A program made the translations under genes and the position numbers. Shown here piece by piece: positions 7,266 through 12,512 of a DNA stretch of 12,512 nucleotides. This DNA is from X23 sp050251575 (GTDB taxonomy: Bacteria > Bacillota > Clostridia > SK-Y3). The notes under the pieces were generated by a model. It saw only the letters and a list, made by a program, of their open reading frames with translations. It had not been told where the DNA came from and did no database searches. Numbering within the stretch: position 1 is the stretch's first letter; each line of letters opens with the position of its first letter. The DNA lies in the NCBI GenBank assembly GCA_050251575.1, contig JBFWMP010000081.1, forward strand, positions 1-12,512, in the 5' to 3' direction.

Positions 7266-8138
7266 ATGAGAGTGGGTTTCATTGGTTTCGGAGAAGCAGC
7301 ATCTTCAATTGCAGAAGGACTCTATAATGAAGGTATACAGGACTTGTTAGCATTTGATGTGCTTTACGGAAATCCAGTATTCGCCGATAAGTTTGAAGAA
7401 AAAATGAAAGTGATAGGAAACAAGATGGCAGCAACCTCGAAAGAGGTTGCACAAAACTCCGACGTGATTTTTGCAGCTGTACCTGCCAATTATTCAGTAG
7501 CAGCAGCAAAGGACGCTGTCGAAGGCTTGAATTCTGTCACGTTATATGCTGATGTTTCTACAGCGACCCCTGCAGAAAAAAAAGAAATTGCAGAGATTGT
7601 GGAATCAAAGGGTGGGAAATTTATAGATGGTGCCATGATGGGTGCAGTCATTAAGTTTAAGCATAAAGTGCCCATGTTAATCAGTGGAAGCGGCATTGAT
7701 AAGTTTGCAGAGCTTATGTCCCCATGCCATATGGATTTCACTAAGATTAATGAAATTCCGGGTGCAGCTACAAGTATAAAGTTTATCAGAAGTATTACCG
7801 CTAAAGGTCTTGCGTGTCTCTTGATTGAATCTCTCCAAGCGGCGAAAAGATTTGGTGTAGAAGATATTATTCTAGATTCTCTATGCGGTTCATTGGGTGG
7901 ACCGGAATTTGAAAAGATTATTGATGGGTTTGTTTCCGGAACAGTAATTCATGCCGAGAGAAGAGAGCACGAACTGAAAAATGTAACTGAGTTTTTAAAA
8001 CAGTCTAACCTCCCCTACACAATGTCTGAAGCAACTATGAAGAAGCTGGGATGGGTTCACTCCTGTGATATTAAAAGTAAATTTTCTGAGGAAGTACCGC
8101 GCAGCTGGCGTGACGTTCTTGAAAACTGGAATGTGTAG
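7266..8138 (+). CDS. NAD(P)-dependent beta-hydroxyacid dehydrogenase-like protein with DUF1932-type C-terminus
   Basis: The product has 290 residues. The N-terminal Rossmann domain opens with GFIGFGEAA (4-12), a G-X2-G-X-G dinucleotide site. DVSTATP (96-102) and DGAMMGAV (121-128) correspond to the substrate-binding segments of the 3-hydroxyisobutyrate dehydrogenase superfamily. K172 in GAATSIKFIRSITAKGL (166-182) aligns with the catalytic lysine. The helical C-terminus matches the DUF1932 type in character. AAGAGGTGA (7251-7259) is 6 bases before the ATG, and the gene follows the aldolase by 56 bases. It probably oxidises a hydroxy-acid, or reduces an oxo-acid, in the pathway fed by the downstream transporter. 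The substrate and the cofactor (NAD or NADP) cannot be decided from the sequence. Confidence 0.85.
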   Translation: MRVGFIGFGEAASSIAEGLYNEGIQDLLAFDVLYGNPVFADKFEEKMKVIGNKMAATSKEVAQNSDVIFAAVPANYSVAAAKDAVEGLNSVTLYADVSTATPAEKKEIAEIVESKGGKFIDGAMMGAVIKFKHKVPMLISGSGIDKFAELMSPCHMDFTKINEIPGAATSIKFIRSITAKGLACLLIESLQAAKRFGVEDIILDSLCGSLGGPEFEKIIDGFVSGTVIHAERREHELKNVTEFLKQSNLPYTMSEATMKKLGWVHSCDIKSKFSEEVPRSWRDVLENWNV

Positions 8139-8212
8139 AATCTTCATTATTGGTAAAGTTCTCGTTGGAAATACAGATATTGGGTATCTATCATAAATAT
8201 TAAGGAGGAGAA

Positions 8213-9229
8213 ATGAAAATGTTAACACGACGTTTTTCAATGATTTTGGTATTGGTGTTTTTAGTATCAGGGCTTATGGCTTGTAGTAAAGGCACCCCAT
8301 CAGCTTCACCGAAGTCCACTGCGACAACAGAGAAAAAAGTAACTTTTCCTACAAAGAGCTCTATTGAGTTCGTCGTAGCCAATACTCCAGGCGGCGGGCA
8401 AGACACGATGTTAAGAACTATGGCTAAAATACTTGCAGAAGAAAAAATCGTGAATGTTCCAATCAATGTAGTCAATAAGCCCGGTGGAGGCTTCATGACT
8501 GGCATGGCTTATTTAAAGGGACATGAAGGCGATGGACACTACCTGATGGGTACTGCTCCGACGTTGCTTATGACTCCCGTTCTGACCAATGCGGAAATCT
8601 CCTACCGTGATTTCACTCCTATTGGTTGTTTTGGTATTGATCCGGGAATACTCGTGACCTATGCAGGCTCCGGATTTAATTCCTTCAAAGATGTTGTGGA
8701 TTATGATGGTGTTATCAATATTGGTGGATCCGGAAAAGGCAGCACCGAGCATATGATTTCTTATTTATTACAATCCAAAGCCGGTGTTGAAATTAACTAT
8801 ATTCCATTTGCATCTGATGCAGAAGTAGCTGGCGCCCTTCTTGGTAAGCAAGTAGAATTAATCGTTACTAGTCCTGCGTCTGTTATGGATTATTTTGAAA
8901 CGAATCAATTCATTCCGTTAGCATTAAGCAGCCAAGAAAGGTCTTCTTATCTTAAAAGTGATATTCCAACTTTCAAAGAACTGGGATATGATATCTCTCT
9001 GTGCGTATTTAGAGCAGTTATTGCTCCGGGTAATATTCCAGATGAGGCAGTTCAGTTCTATGCAGATGCTTTGGAAAAAATGGCTAAAAGTGAAGCCTTT
9101 AAAAAGCAATATCTTGAACCCAATATGATTGAGCCAATTTGGATGGGGCCTGAAGAATTTGGGGTATATCAGGCGAAAATGGCTGATGAATTTGAAGCTG
9201 TTATGAGAGATTTAGGTCTTGTGAAATAA
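8213..9229 (+). CDS. tctC: TctC/Bug-family substrate-binding lipoprotein of a tripartite tricarboxylate transporter
   Basis: This extracytoplasmic solute receptor has 338 residues. The signal peptide has a basic start, a hydrophobic core and the lipobox LMAC, with C24 as the lipidated cysteine. A Ser/Thr/Pro/Lys-rich linker (25-50) leads to the binding domain. That domain starts IEFVVANTPGGGQD and contains the Bug-family features NKPGGGF and VINIGGSGKGS. The AAGGAGG at 8202-8208 fits either ATG 8213 (4 bases) or ATG 8219 (10 bases), and the choice changes only two residues. The protein should sit on the outer face of the membrane and hand a carboxylate to TctAB. Bug proteins bind diverse carboxylates, so the ligand is not predictable. 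Confidence 0.92.
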   Translation: MKMLTRRFSMILVLVFLVSGLMACSKGTPSASPKSTATTEKKVTFPTKSSIEFVVANTPGGGQDTMLRTMAKILAEEKIVNVPINVVNKPGGGFMTGMAYLKGHEGDGHYLMGTAPTLLMTPVLTNAEISYRDFTPIGCFGIDPGILVTYAGSGFNSFKDVVDYDGVINIGGSGKGSTEHMISYLLQSKAGVEINYIPFASDAEVAGALLGKQVELIVTSPASVMDYFETNQFIPLALSSQERSSYLKSDIPTFKELGYDISLCVFRAVIAPGNIPDEAVQFYADALEKMAKSEAFKKQYLEPNMIEPIWMGPEEFGVYQAKMADEFEAVMRDLGLVK

Positions 9230-9260
9230 GGTTTATCTAAAGAAGTTTGGATTATGAGTA

Positions 9261-9294
9261 GCAAGAGGGGATTATACACTTCCCCTCTTGCTTT
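9261..9294 (+). terminator. Intra-operon hairpin / partial terminator after tctC
   Basis: A perfect 10-bp stem, GCAAGAGGGG (9261-9270) with CCCCTCTTGC (9282-9291), has an 11-base loop and is followed by only three T and then GATTAAAAAAA. The stem is strong and the T-run is poor, so it probably works as a leaky terminator or as a 3' stabiliser of the tctC message. This would raise the binding protein over the membrane subunits. Confidence 0.65.
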
Positions 9295-9316
9295 GATTAA
9301 AAAAACTGCATGGCAA

Positions 9317-9366
9317 TTTTGTCATATTTATTGTAGTTTTATCTTTGGGTTTCCGGTATGACAGAA
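9317..9366 (+). other. Second hairpin in the tctC-tctB gap
   Basis: TTTTGTCATA (9317-9326) pairs with TATGACAGAA (9357-9366) over 10 bases with one wobble, around a 30-base loop. It ends 21 bases before the tctB ribosome binding site. Its role is unknown. It may be a processing or stability element of the split transcript, or chance in AT-rich DNA. Confidence 0.35.
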
Positions 9367-9403
9367 CAAAAAATGATAAATTGTGGTAAGGAGTGAATTG
9401 GAT

Positions 9404-9898
9404 TTGAAGATTGGAGAACGTGTATTTATTATTGCACTTGCTATTTTTTCCTTCGCGATTATTGCAGAGGCAGTGGAAATGCCTCTTGATTCTGAGTATA
9501 CCATTGGTCCCGGTTTTGTGCCGTTTTGGATTGCAATTTTTATGATTCTTACAGCTATTATGCTGATGGTACAAACCTTTGAACGCAAAAAGGGACAGGG
9601 TGATTCTAAATCCGGCGTTGCATCAAAGATAACATCAATGGTTACTATACAGGCTTTTATAAAAAGCGGAGCGTTCAAAAGAGTTATAACCATGCTGATT
9701 ATAGCGGTTGTGGCAGTTTGGTCCATGTCTTATGTTGGTATGCTGATTCCGTCATTTCTTTTTCTAATAATTGCTTTCCGTTTTATTGAAGAATACAAAT
9801 GGTTTACGAGCATAAGAGTGTCATTGGCTACCATGGTTGTTTTATATCTCATTTTTAAAGTTTGGCTTGGTGTGCAAATTCCGGACTTATTCTTATAA
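9404..9898 (+). CDS. tctB: TctB-family small membrane subunit of the tripartite tricarboxylate transporter
   Basis: The product has 164 residues with four predicted membrane segments and a basic loop between the second and third. The TctB-type segment GPGFVPFWIAIFMILTAIML lies near the end of the first third. TctB is the poorly conserved small subunit that assembles with TctA for secondary, ion-driven carboxylate uptake. There is no ATG. AAGGAG at 9388-9393 favours TTG 9404 (10 bases), with TTG 9398 (4 bases) possible. GTG 9383 is upstream of the ribosome binding site and is rejected. It follows tctC after a structured 174-base gap and precedes tctA by 67 bases. Confidence 0.88.
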   Translation: MKIGERVFIIALAIFSFAIIAEAVEMPLDSEYTIGPGFVPFWIAIFMILTAIMLMVQTFERKKGQGDSKSGVASKITSMVTIQAFIKSGAFKRVITMLIIAVVAVWSMSYVGMLIPSFLFLIIAFRFIEEYKWFTSIRVSLATMVVLYLIFKVWLGVQIPDLFL

Positions 9899-9965
9899 AC
9901 CCTTAAAAAAAATGAATGGATATGCAAAAAATTAAATAAAATCAATATGCGAAGGAGGATTTGCA

Positions 9966-11483
9966 TTGGAAGCAATTCAAAATTTAGCTCAAGGCTTTAA
10001 TGATATTCTGACAGTATATAATATGGTTGTAGTTATTATAGGCTCGATGCTGGGTACATTAATCGGCGCACTTCCCGGTCTCGGACCATCAGCAGGTGTT
10101 GCACTGTTTCTGCCGCTAACCATAGGTATGCCGGTGAATTCTGGGTTGATACTTCTTTGCGGTATCTATATGGGATGTATGTACGGCGGAAGGATCACGG
10201 CCATTCTTGTCAATATTCCGGGCGATGCGCCTGCGATTGTTACTGCCTTTGACGGATATCCCCTGATGAAGAAGGGAAAGGGCGGACTTGCTATGGGTAT
10301 TTCAGGAATCACATCTTTTTTGGGAGGTACCTTTGGCTTGATTATTCTTATTTTTGGCGCGCCGCTGGTGGTCAGTGTTGCAGTCAATTTTGGTCCTCCC
10401 GAATATTTTATGCTCATGTTGTTCGGTCTGTCTACAATCAGTCTTTTAGCGGATCAGCATATTTACAAAGCACTTTTTATGACATTCTTTGGATTTCTAA
10501 TCGGTATGATGGGTAACGACTATATATCCGGATATGTTAGATTTGCCTTTACAATGGATATGATTGAAGGCATTGATTTTGTGGCAATCGTTATTGGTAT
10601 ATTTGGTATCGGTGAGGTTCTGCTGTCGCTAGAGAATAATATCAAGCTAAATTTAGAAAAGACATCGTTTAAGCTTAGCGAGTTTATTCCGGAAAGAAAG
10701 GTATGGAAAAGTTTGCTGGGTCCTACAGTGAGAGGTGCGGCAATTGGAACAGGTATAGGGATGCTTCCGGGGGCAGGCGGATCTATGGCAACTTTCTTGT
10801 CTTATGGTGTGGAAAAAAAACTTTCCAAGCACCCTGAGGAATTCGGAAAAGGTGCATTGGAAGGCATGGCATCTGCAGAAAGTTCTAATAATGCCTGTGT
10901 AGGGGGCTCACTTCTTACTGCACTCACGCTGGGTATTCCAGGCTCAGGTACTACAGCAATTATGCTTGGGGCTCTCATTATGTTTGGCATGAGACCCGGA
11001 CCATTACTTATGACAAAATCAGGTCCGATTATCTGGGCGATGATTGCTGGCTTGATAGTTGCGAATGTTGTTCTGCTATTCTGTAATATTGCTCTGATTC
11101 CGTTTTTTGTAAGCATTATGCGGGTGATTCAGAAATACTTAAATCCCATTATTGTTGTCTTATGTATCTTTGGCGGCTTCTCCTTGAATTATGATTTTTT
11201 TAACTGCTGGGTTGTTTTACTGTTTGGTTTAGTCGGTTATGGCATGAAAAAATATCATTACCCAGCTGGTCCGTTAATTCTAGGCATCATTCTTTCTCCT
11301 CTTACAGAAGCATATTTTAGACAGTCTATTATGATGTCGAGGGGCAGTTATGCAATCTTTGTTAATCGTCCTGTCAGTTGCTTACTGCTGATAAGCATCA
11401 CAATAATTGCATGTATCACTATAATTAAGCAAATGAAAATAAATAGAAAGGTGAAGAAATCATCACCAGTCGAACTCATATAA
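9966..11483 (+). CDS. tctA: TctA-family large membrane subunit of the tripartite tricarboxylate transporter
   Basis: This 505-residue permease is full length and has about 11-12 hydrophobic segments. It shows the repeated TctA signatures. The first half has GALPGLGPSAGVALFLPLT (34-52) and YMGCMYGGRITAILVNIPG (68-86). The second half has GMLPGAGGSMATFLSYG (265-281), ASAESSNNACVGGSLL (302-317) and LGIPGSGTTAIMLGAL (322-337). These duplicated P-G-x-G loops are thought to line the substrate path. The start is TTG 9966, with AAGGAGG (9952-9958) 7 bases upstream. The C-terminus is basic and cytoplasmic (KQMKINRKVKK). It is the last gene of the operon and is followed by a strong terminator. Confidence 0.95.
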   Translation: MEAIQNLAQGFNDILTVYNMVVVIIGSMLGTLIGALPGLGPSAGVALFLPLTIGMPVNSGLILLCGIYMGCMYGGRITAILVNIPGDAPAIVTAFDGYPLMKKGKGGLAMGISGITSFLGGTFGLIILIFGAPLVVSVAVNFGPPEYFMLMLFGLSTISLLADQHIYKALFMTFFGFLIGMMGNDYISGYVRFAFTMDMIEGIDFVAIVIGIFGIGEVLLSLENNIKLNLEKTSFKLSEFIPERKVWKSLLGPTVRGAAIGTGIGMLPGAGGSMATFLSYGVEKKLSKHPEEFGKGALEGMASAESSNNACVGGSLLTALTLGIPGSGTTAIMLGALIMFGMRPGPLLMTKSGPIIWAMIAGLIVANVVLLFCNIALIPFFVSIMRVIQKYLNPIIVVLCIFGGFSLNYDFFNCWVVLLFGLVGYGMKKYHYPAGPLILGIILSPLTEAYFRQSIMMSRGSYAIFVNRPVSCLLLISITIIACITIIKQMKINRKVKKSSPVELI

Positions 11484-11516
11484 GCAGCAGTAACAGGTAC
11501 GGTTACTTATATAAAT

Positions 11517-11582
11517 AAAAGGGATTAGTTATCATGATCTAATGGAAATTATATAATAGATCATGATAGCCTAATCCTTTTT
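11517..11582 (+). terminator. Rho-independent terminator of the aldolase-tct operon
   Basis: GGATTAG (11522-11528) pairs with CTAATCC (11571-11577), and ATCATGATCTA (11531-11541) pairs with TAGATCATGAT (11557-11567). Together they give 18 base pairs with a small internal bulge and a 15-base loop. A run of five T (11578-11582) follows, and the stem is preceded by AAATAAAA, so it might also terminate from the other side. It closes the transporter operon. Confidence 0.88.
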
Positions 11583-11586
11583 GTTA

Positions 11587-11643
11587 TTTTGAAATACAAT
11601 ATATATTTATTGTTTTTCAATAAATATATATTGTATTTCAAAA
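11587..11643. repeat. Perfect 26-bp inverted repeat with 5-base loop, operator-like
   Basis: The arms 11587-11612 and 11618-11643 are exact reverse complements around TTTTT (11613-11617). Each arm also contains its own near-palindrome: ACAATA-N6-TATTGT at 11596-11613, and TCAATA-N6-TATTGT at 11617-11634. The second of these overlaps the -35 box of the following gene. This looks like a pair of protein-binding sites placed on a promoter. As RNA it could also form a long AT-rich hairpin at the end of read-through from the upstream terminator. Confidence 0.7.
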
Positions 11644-11659
11644 ACAAATGTGTTATTAT
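11631..11659 (+). promoter_or_regulatory. Promoter for the DUF2975-xre operon
   Basis: TTGTAT (11631-11636) and TATTAT (11654-11659) are 17 bases apart, and TGT immediately before the -10 gives an extended -10 element. The start would be near 11666, about 25 bases before the ATG. The -35 lies inside the right arm of the perfect inverted repeat, so a protein bound there would block the polymerase. Confidence 0.6.
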
Positions 11660-11690
11660 ACATTTGAAAAAGGTTTTTAGGAGGTTAATG

Positions 11691-12143
11691 ATGACAAATA
11701 AAAGGACTTTGCATTATGTTACAAAAGCACTGATTGATTTTATGTTTTACAGTGGTATCTTAGTCTGTGCACTTGTTCCGATTTCCGTTTATATGCTTGC
11801 ACCGTATAGTCCGGTGATTGGAGCCATGCCCTTACGTCTCATAGCAGTATTACTGGTATCGGGCATTACATCAGTATATATTCTAAGTGAAATCAGGCGT
11901 ATTTTTAGAACGCTTTTAAATACCAATCCATTTACGTTAGAAAATGTTAAGATCCTACGGAAGATTGCAGTTGCATCTTTTGTTATTTCCACTACATATA
12001 TTGCTAAATGCATATTTTGGTTCACGTTGGGAACAGCAGTTATCATCATAATATTTGCGATAGCAGGTTTGTTTTGTCTTGTTTTGGCAGATGTATTCAA
12101 GCAGGCAGTGCTGTACAAAGAAGAAAACGATTTAACCGTTTAA
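11691..12143 (+). CDS. DUF2975 membrane protein (YoaS-like)
   Basis: The product has 150 residues and four hydrophobic segments. Family features are the central NPFTLENVKILRKIA and the C-terminal LADVFKQAVLYKEENDLTV, which typically ends DUF2975 proteins. AGGAGG (11679-11684) is 6 bases before ATG 11691; ATG 11688 is closer than usual. A longer frame back to 11589 would read through the inverted repeat and is rejected. The gene is followed directly by a small Xre regulator whose ribosome binding site overlaps its stop codon, the same pairing as yoaS-yozG of Bacillus subtilis. The biochemical function of the family is unknown. A membrane partner or antagonist of the regulator is a guess from context. 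Confidence 0.85.
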   Translation: MTNKRTLHYVTKALIDFMFYSGILVCALVPISVYMLAPYSPVIGAMPLRLIAVLLVSGITSVYILSEIRRIFRTLLNTNPFTLENVKILRKIAVASFVISTTYIAKCIFWFTLGTAVIIIIFAIAGLFCLVLADVFKQAVLYKEENDLTV

Positions 12144-12157
12144 GGAGTGAAAAAATA

Positions 12158-12379
12158 GTGCCTATAATAGTAAATCTTGATGTAATGATGGCAAAAAGAA
12201 AAATAGGGCTGTCTGAACTTGCAGAGCGTGTAAATATTACTCCTGCAAATCTATCTATACTGAAAAATAATAAAGCAAAAGCGATACGCTTTTCTACATT
12301 AGAGGAAATTTGCAAGGCTTTAAGCTGTCAGCCGGGGGATATTTTAGAATATGTAGAGGGTAATGAGAATGAACGTTAA
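12158..12379 (+). CDS. Small Xre/Cro-type transcriptional regulator (YozG-like)
   Basis: The product has 73 residues and is nearly only a helix-turn-helix. MMAKRKIGLSELAERVNI and TPANLSILKNNKAKAIRFST form the scaffold, and LEEICKALSCQPGDILEY is the usual end of this family. The start is GTG 12158, with AAGGAG (12142-12147), overlapping the preceding TAA, 10 bases upstream. The longer frame to 12008 runs inside the DUF2975 gene and is rejected. It is translationally linked to the DUF2975 gene and probably represses its own operon. The palindrome over the promoter is the obvious candidate operator, but this is not proved. Confidence 0.88.
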   Translation: MPIIVNLDVMMAKRKIGLSELAERVNITPANLSILKNNKAKAIRFSTLEEICKALSCQPGDILEYVEGNENER

Positions 12380-12512
12380 GGTATCAAATCACCTTTTTTA
12401 TTGCTTTGTCGCTTTGGTTGGTATATTGCTGACCTATTGGTTTAAAACAGCGCAGGATGATGTTTGGGAACTATTGCTGTATCCTCATGCAAGAGCGGTA
12501 GAAATTTTTTAT
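12369..12512 (+). CDS. N-terminal fragment of a membrane protein, possibly exosortase K-like
   Basis: An open frame of 48 codons runs off the right edge. It begins with a basic stub and a hydrophobic segment (about 9-25), then YWFKTAQDDVWELLLYPHARAVE in two parts around a second amphipathic start. The pattern of a first membrane helix, a short polar D-D segment and a W..LL.P.A..VE helix resembles the N-terminus of exosortase K proteins, which are membrane cysteine proteases that process sorted surface proteins. The catalytic Cys, Arg and His would lie outside the window, so this remains a guess. AGAGGG (12355-12360) is 8 bases before ATG 12369; ATG 12363 is also possible. The start overlaps the xre gene by 11 bases, so it belongs to the same operon. 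Confidence 0.55.
   Translation, partial: MNVKVSNHLFYCFVALVGILLTYWFKTAQDDVWELLLYPHARAVEIFY

Noticed and set aside
7490..8505. Long reverse-strand open frames across the dehydrogenase and tctC genes
   Set aside because: They are shadows of well-identified genes, lack ribosome binding sites and show no family features.
11589..11690. N-terminal extension of the DUF2975 protein from an ATG-free frame start at 11589
   Set aside because: It would be translated from the inverted repeat and promoter, before the AGGAGG at 11679; the family begins at 11691.
12008..12157. Fifty-residue extension of the Xre regulator
   Set aside because: It lies fully inside the DUF2975 gene in another frame and has no helix-turn-helix content; a ribosome binding site precedes GTG 12158.
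1..12512. CRISPR array, prophage or insertion sequence
   Set aside because: No regularly spaced direct repeats, transposase, integrase or phage genes are present.

Overview
The window looks like a chromosomal segment of a low-GC Gram-positive anaerobe in the Clostridia, most likely Lachnospiraceae-like. The base composition is AT-rich. Ribosome binding sites are strong AAGGAGG types, sometimes followed by TTG or GTG starts. The substrate-binding protein carries a Gram-positive-style lipobox, and the housekeeping proteins (endonuclease III, split threonine/serine exporter, SHMT, RarA) read as clostridial. No phage, insertion sequence, CRISPR array, tRNA or rRNA was seen.

Region 1 (1-4971) is housekeeping. 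It holds the last codons of a probable glycogen synthase, a dispersed-type nested inverted repeat, nth, a convergent two-gene threonine/serine exporter pair joined by an ATGA overlap, glyA with a good sigma-A promoter, a second GGAGTGA-rich palindromic repeat, and rarA. A 95-residue membrane protein (4999-5286) follows rarA. It carries the GGADGPT signature of sodium-pumping decarboxylase beta subunits but none of the rest of that protein.

Region 2 (5367-11578) is a catabolic and transport island. A LysR regulator is divergent from a five-gene + strand operon: an RraA-fold pyruvate aldolase (HMG/CHA aldolase type), a 6-phosphogluconate-dehydrogenase-like oxidoreductase with a DUF1932-type C-terminus, and a complete tripartite tricarboxylate transporter (TctC-type lipoprotein, TctB, TctA). 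The inferred logic is that TctC captures a di- or tricarboxylate outside the cell, TctAB imports it, the dehydrogenase adjusts its oxidation state, and the aldolase cleaves it to pyruvate plus a second oxo-acid. LysR probably senses the substrate. Hairpins between tctC and tctB may keep the binding protein more abundant than the membrane subunits, and a strong terminator closes the operon.

Region 3 (11587-12512) begins with a perfect 26-bp inverted repeat that overlaps a good promoter. This drives a DUF2975 membrane protein and a small YozG-like Xre regulator, the same pairing as Bacillus yoaS-yozG. A membrane protein running off the window overlaps the end of the regulator gene and resembles the N-terminus of exosortase K. 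The palindrome contains two operator-like sites and may be an autoregulatory target of the small regulator.
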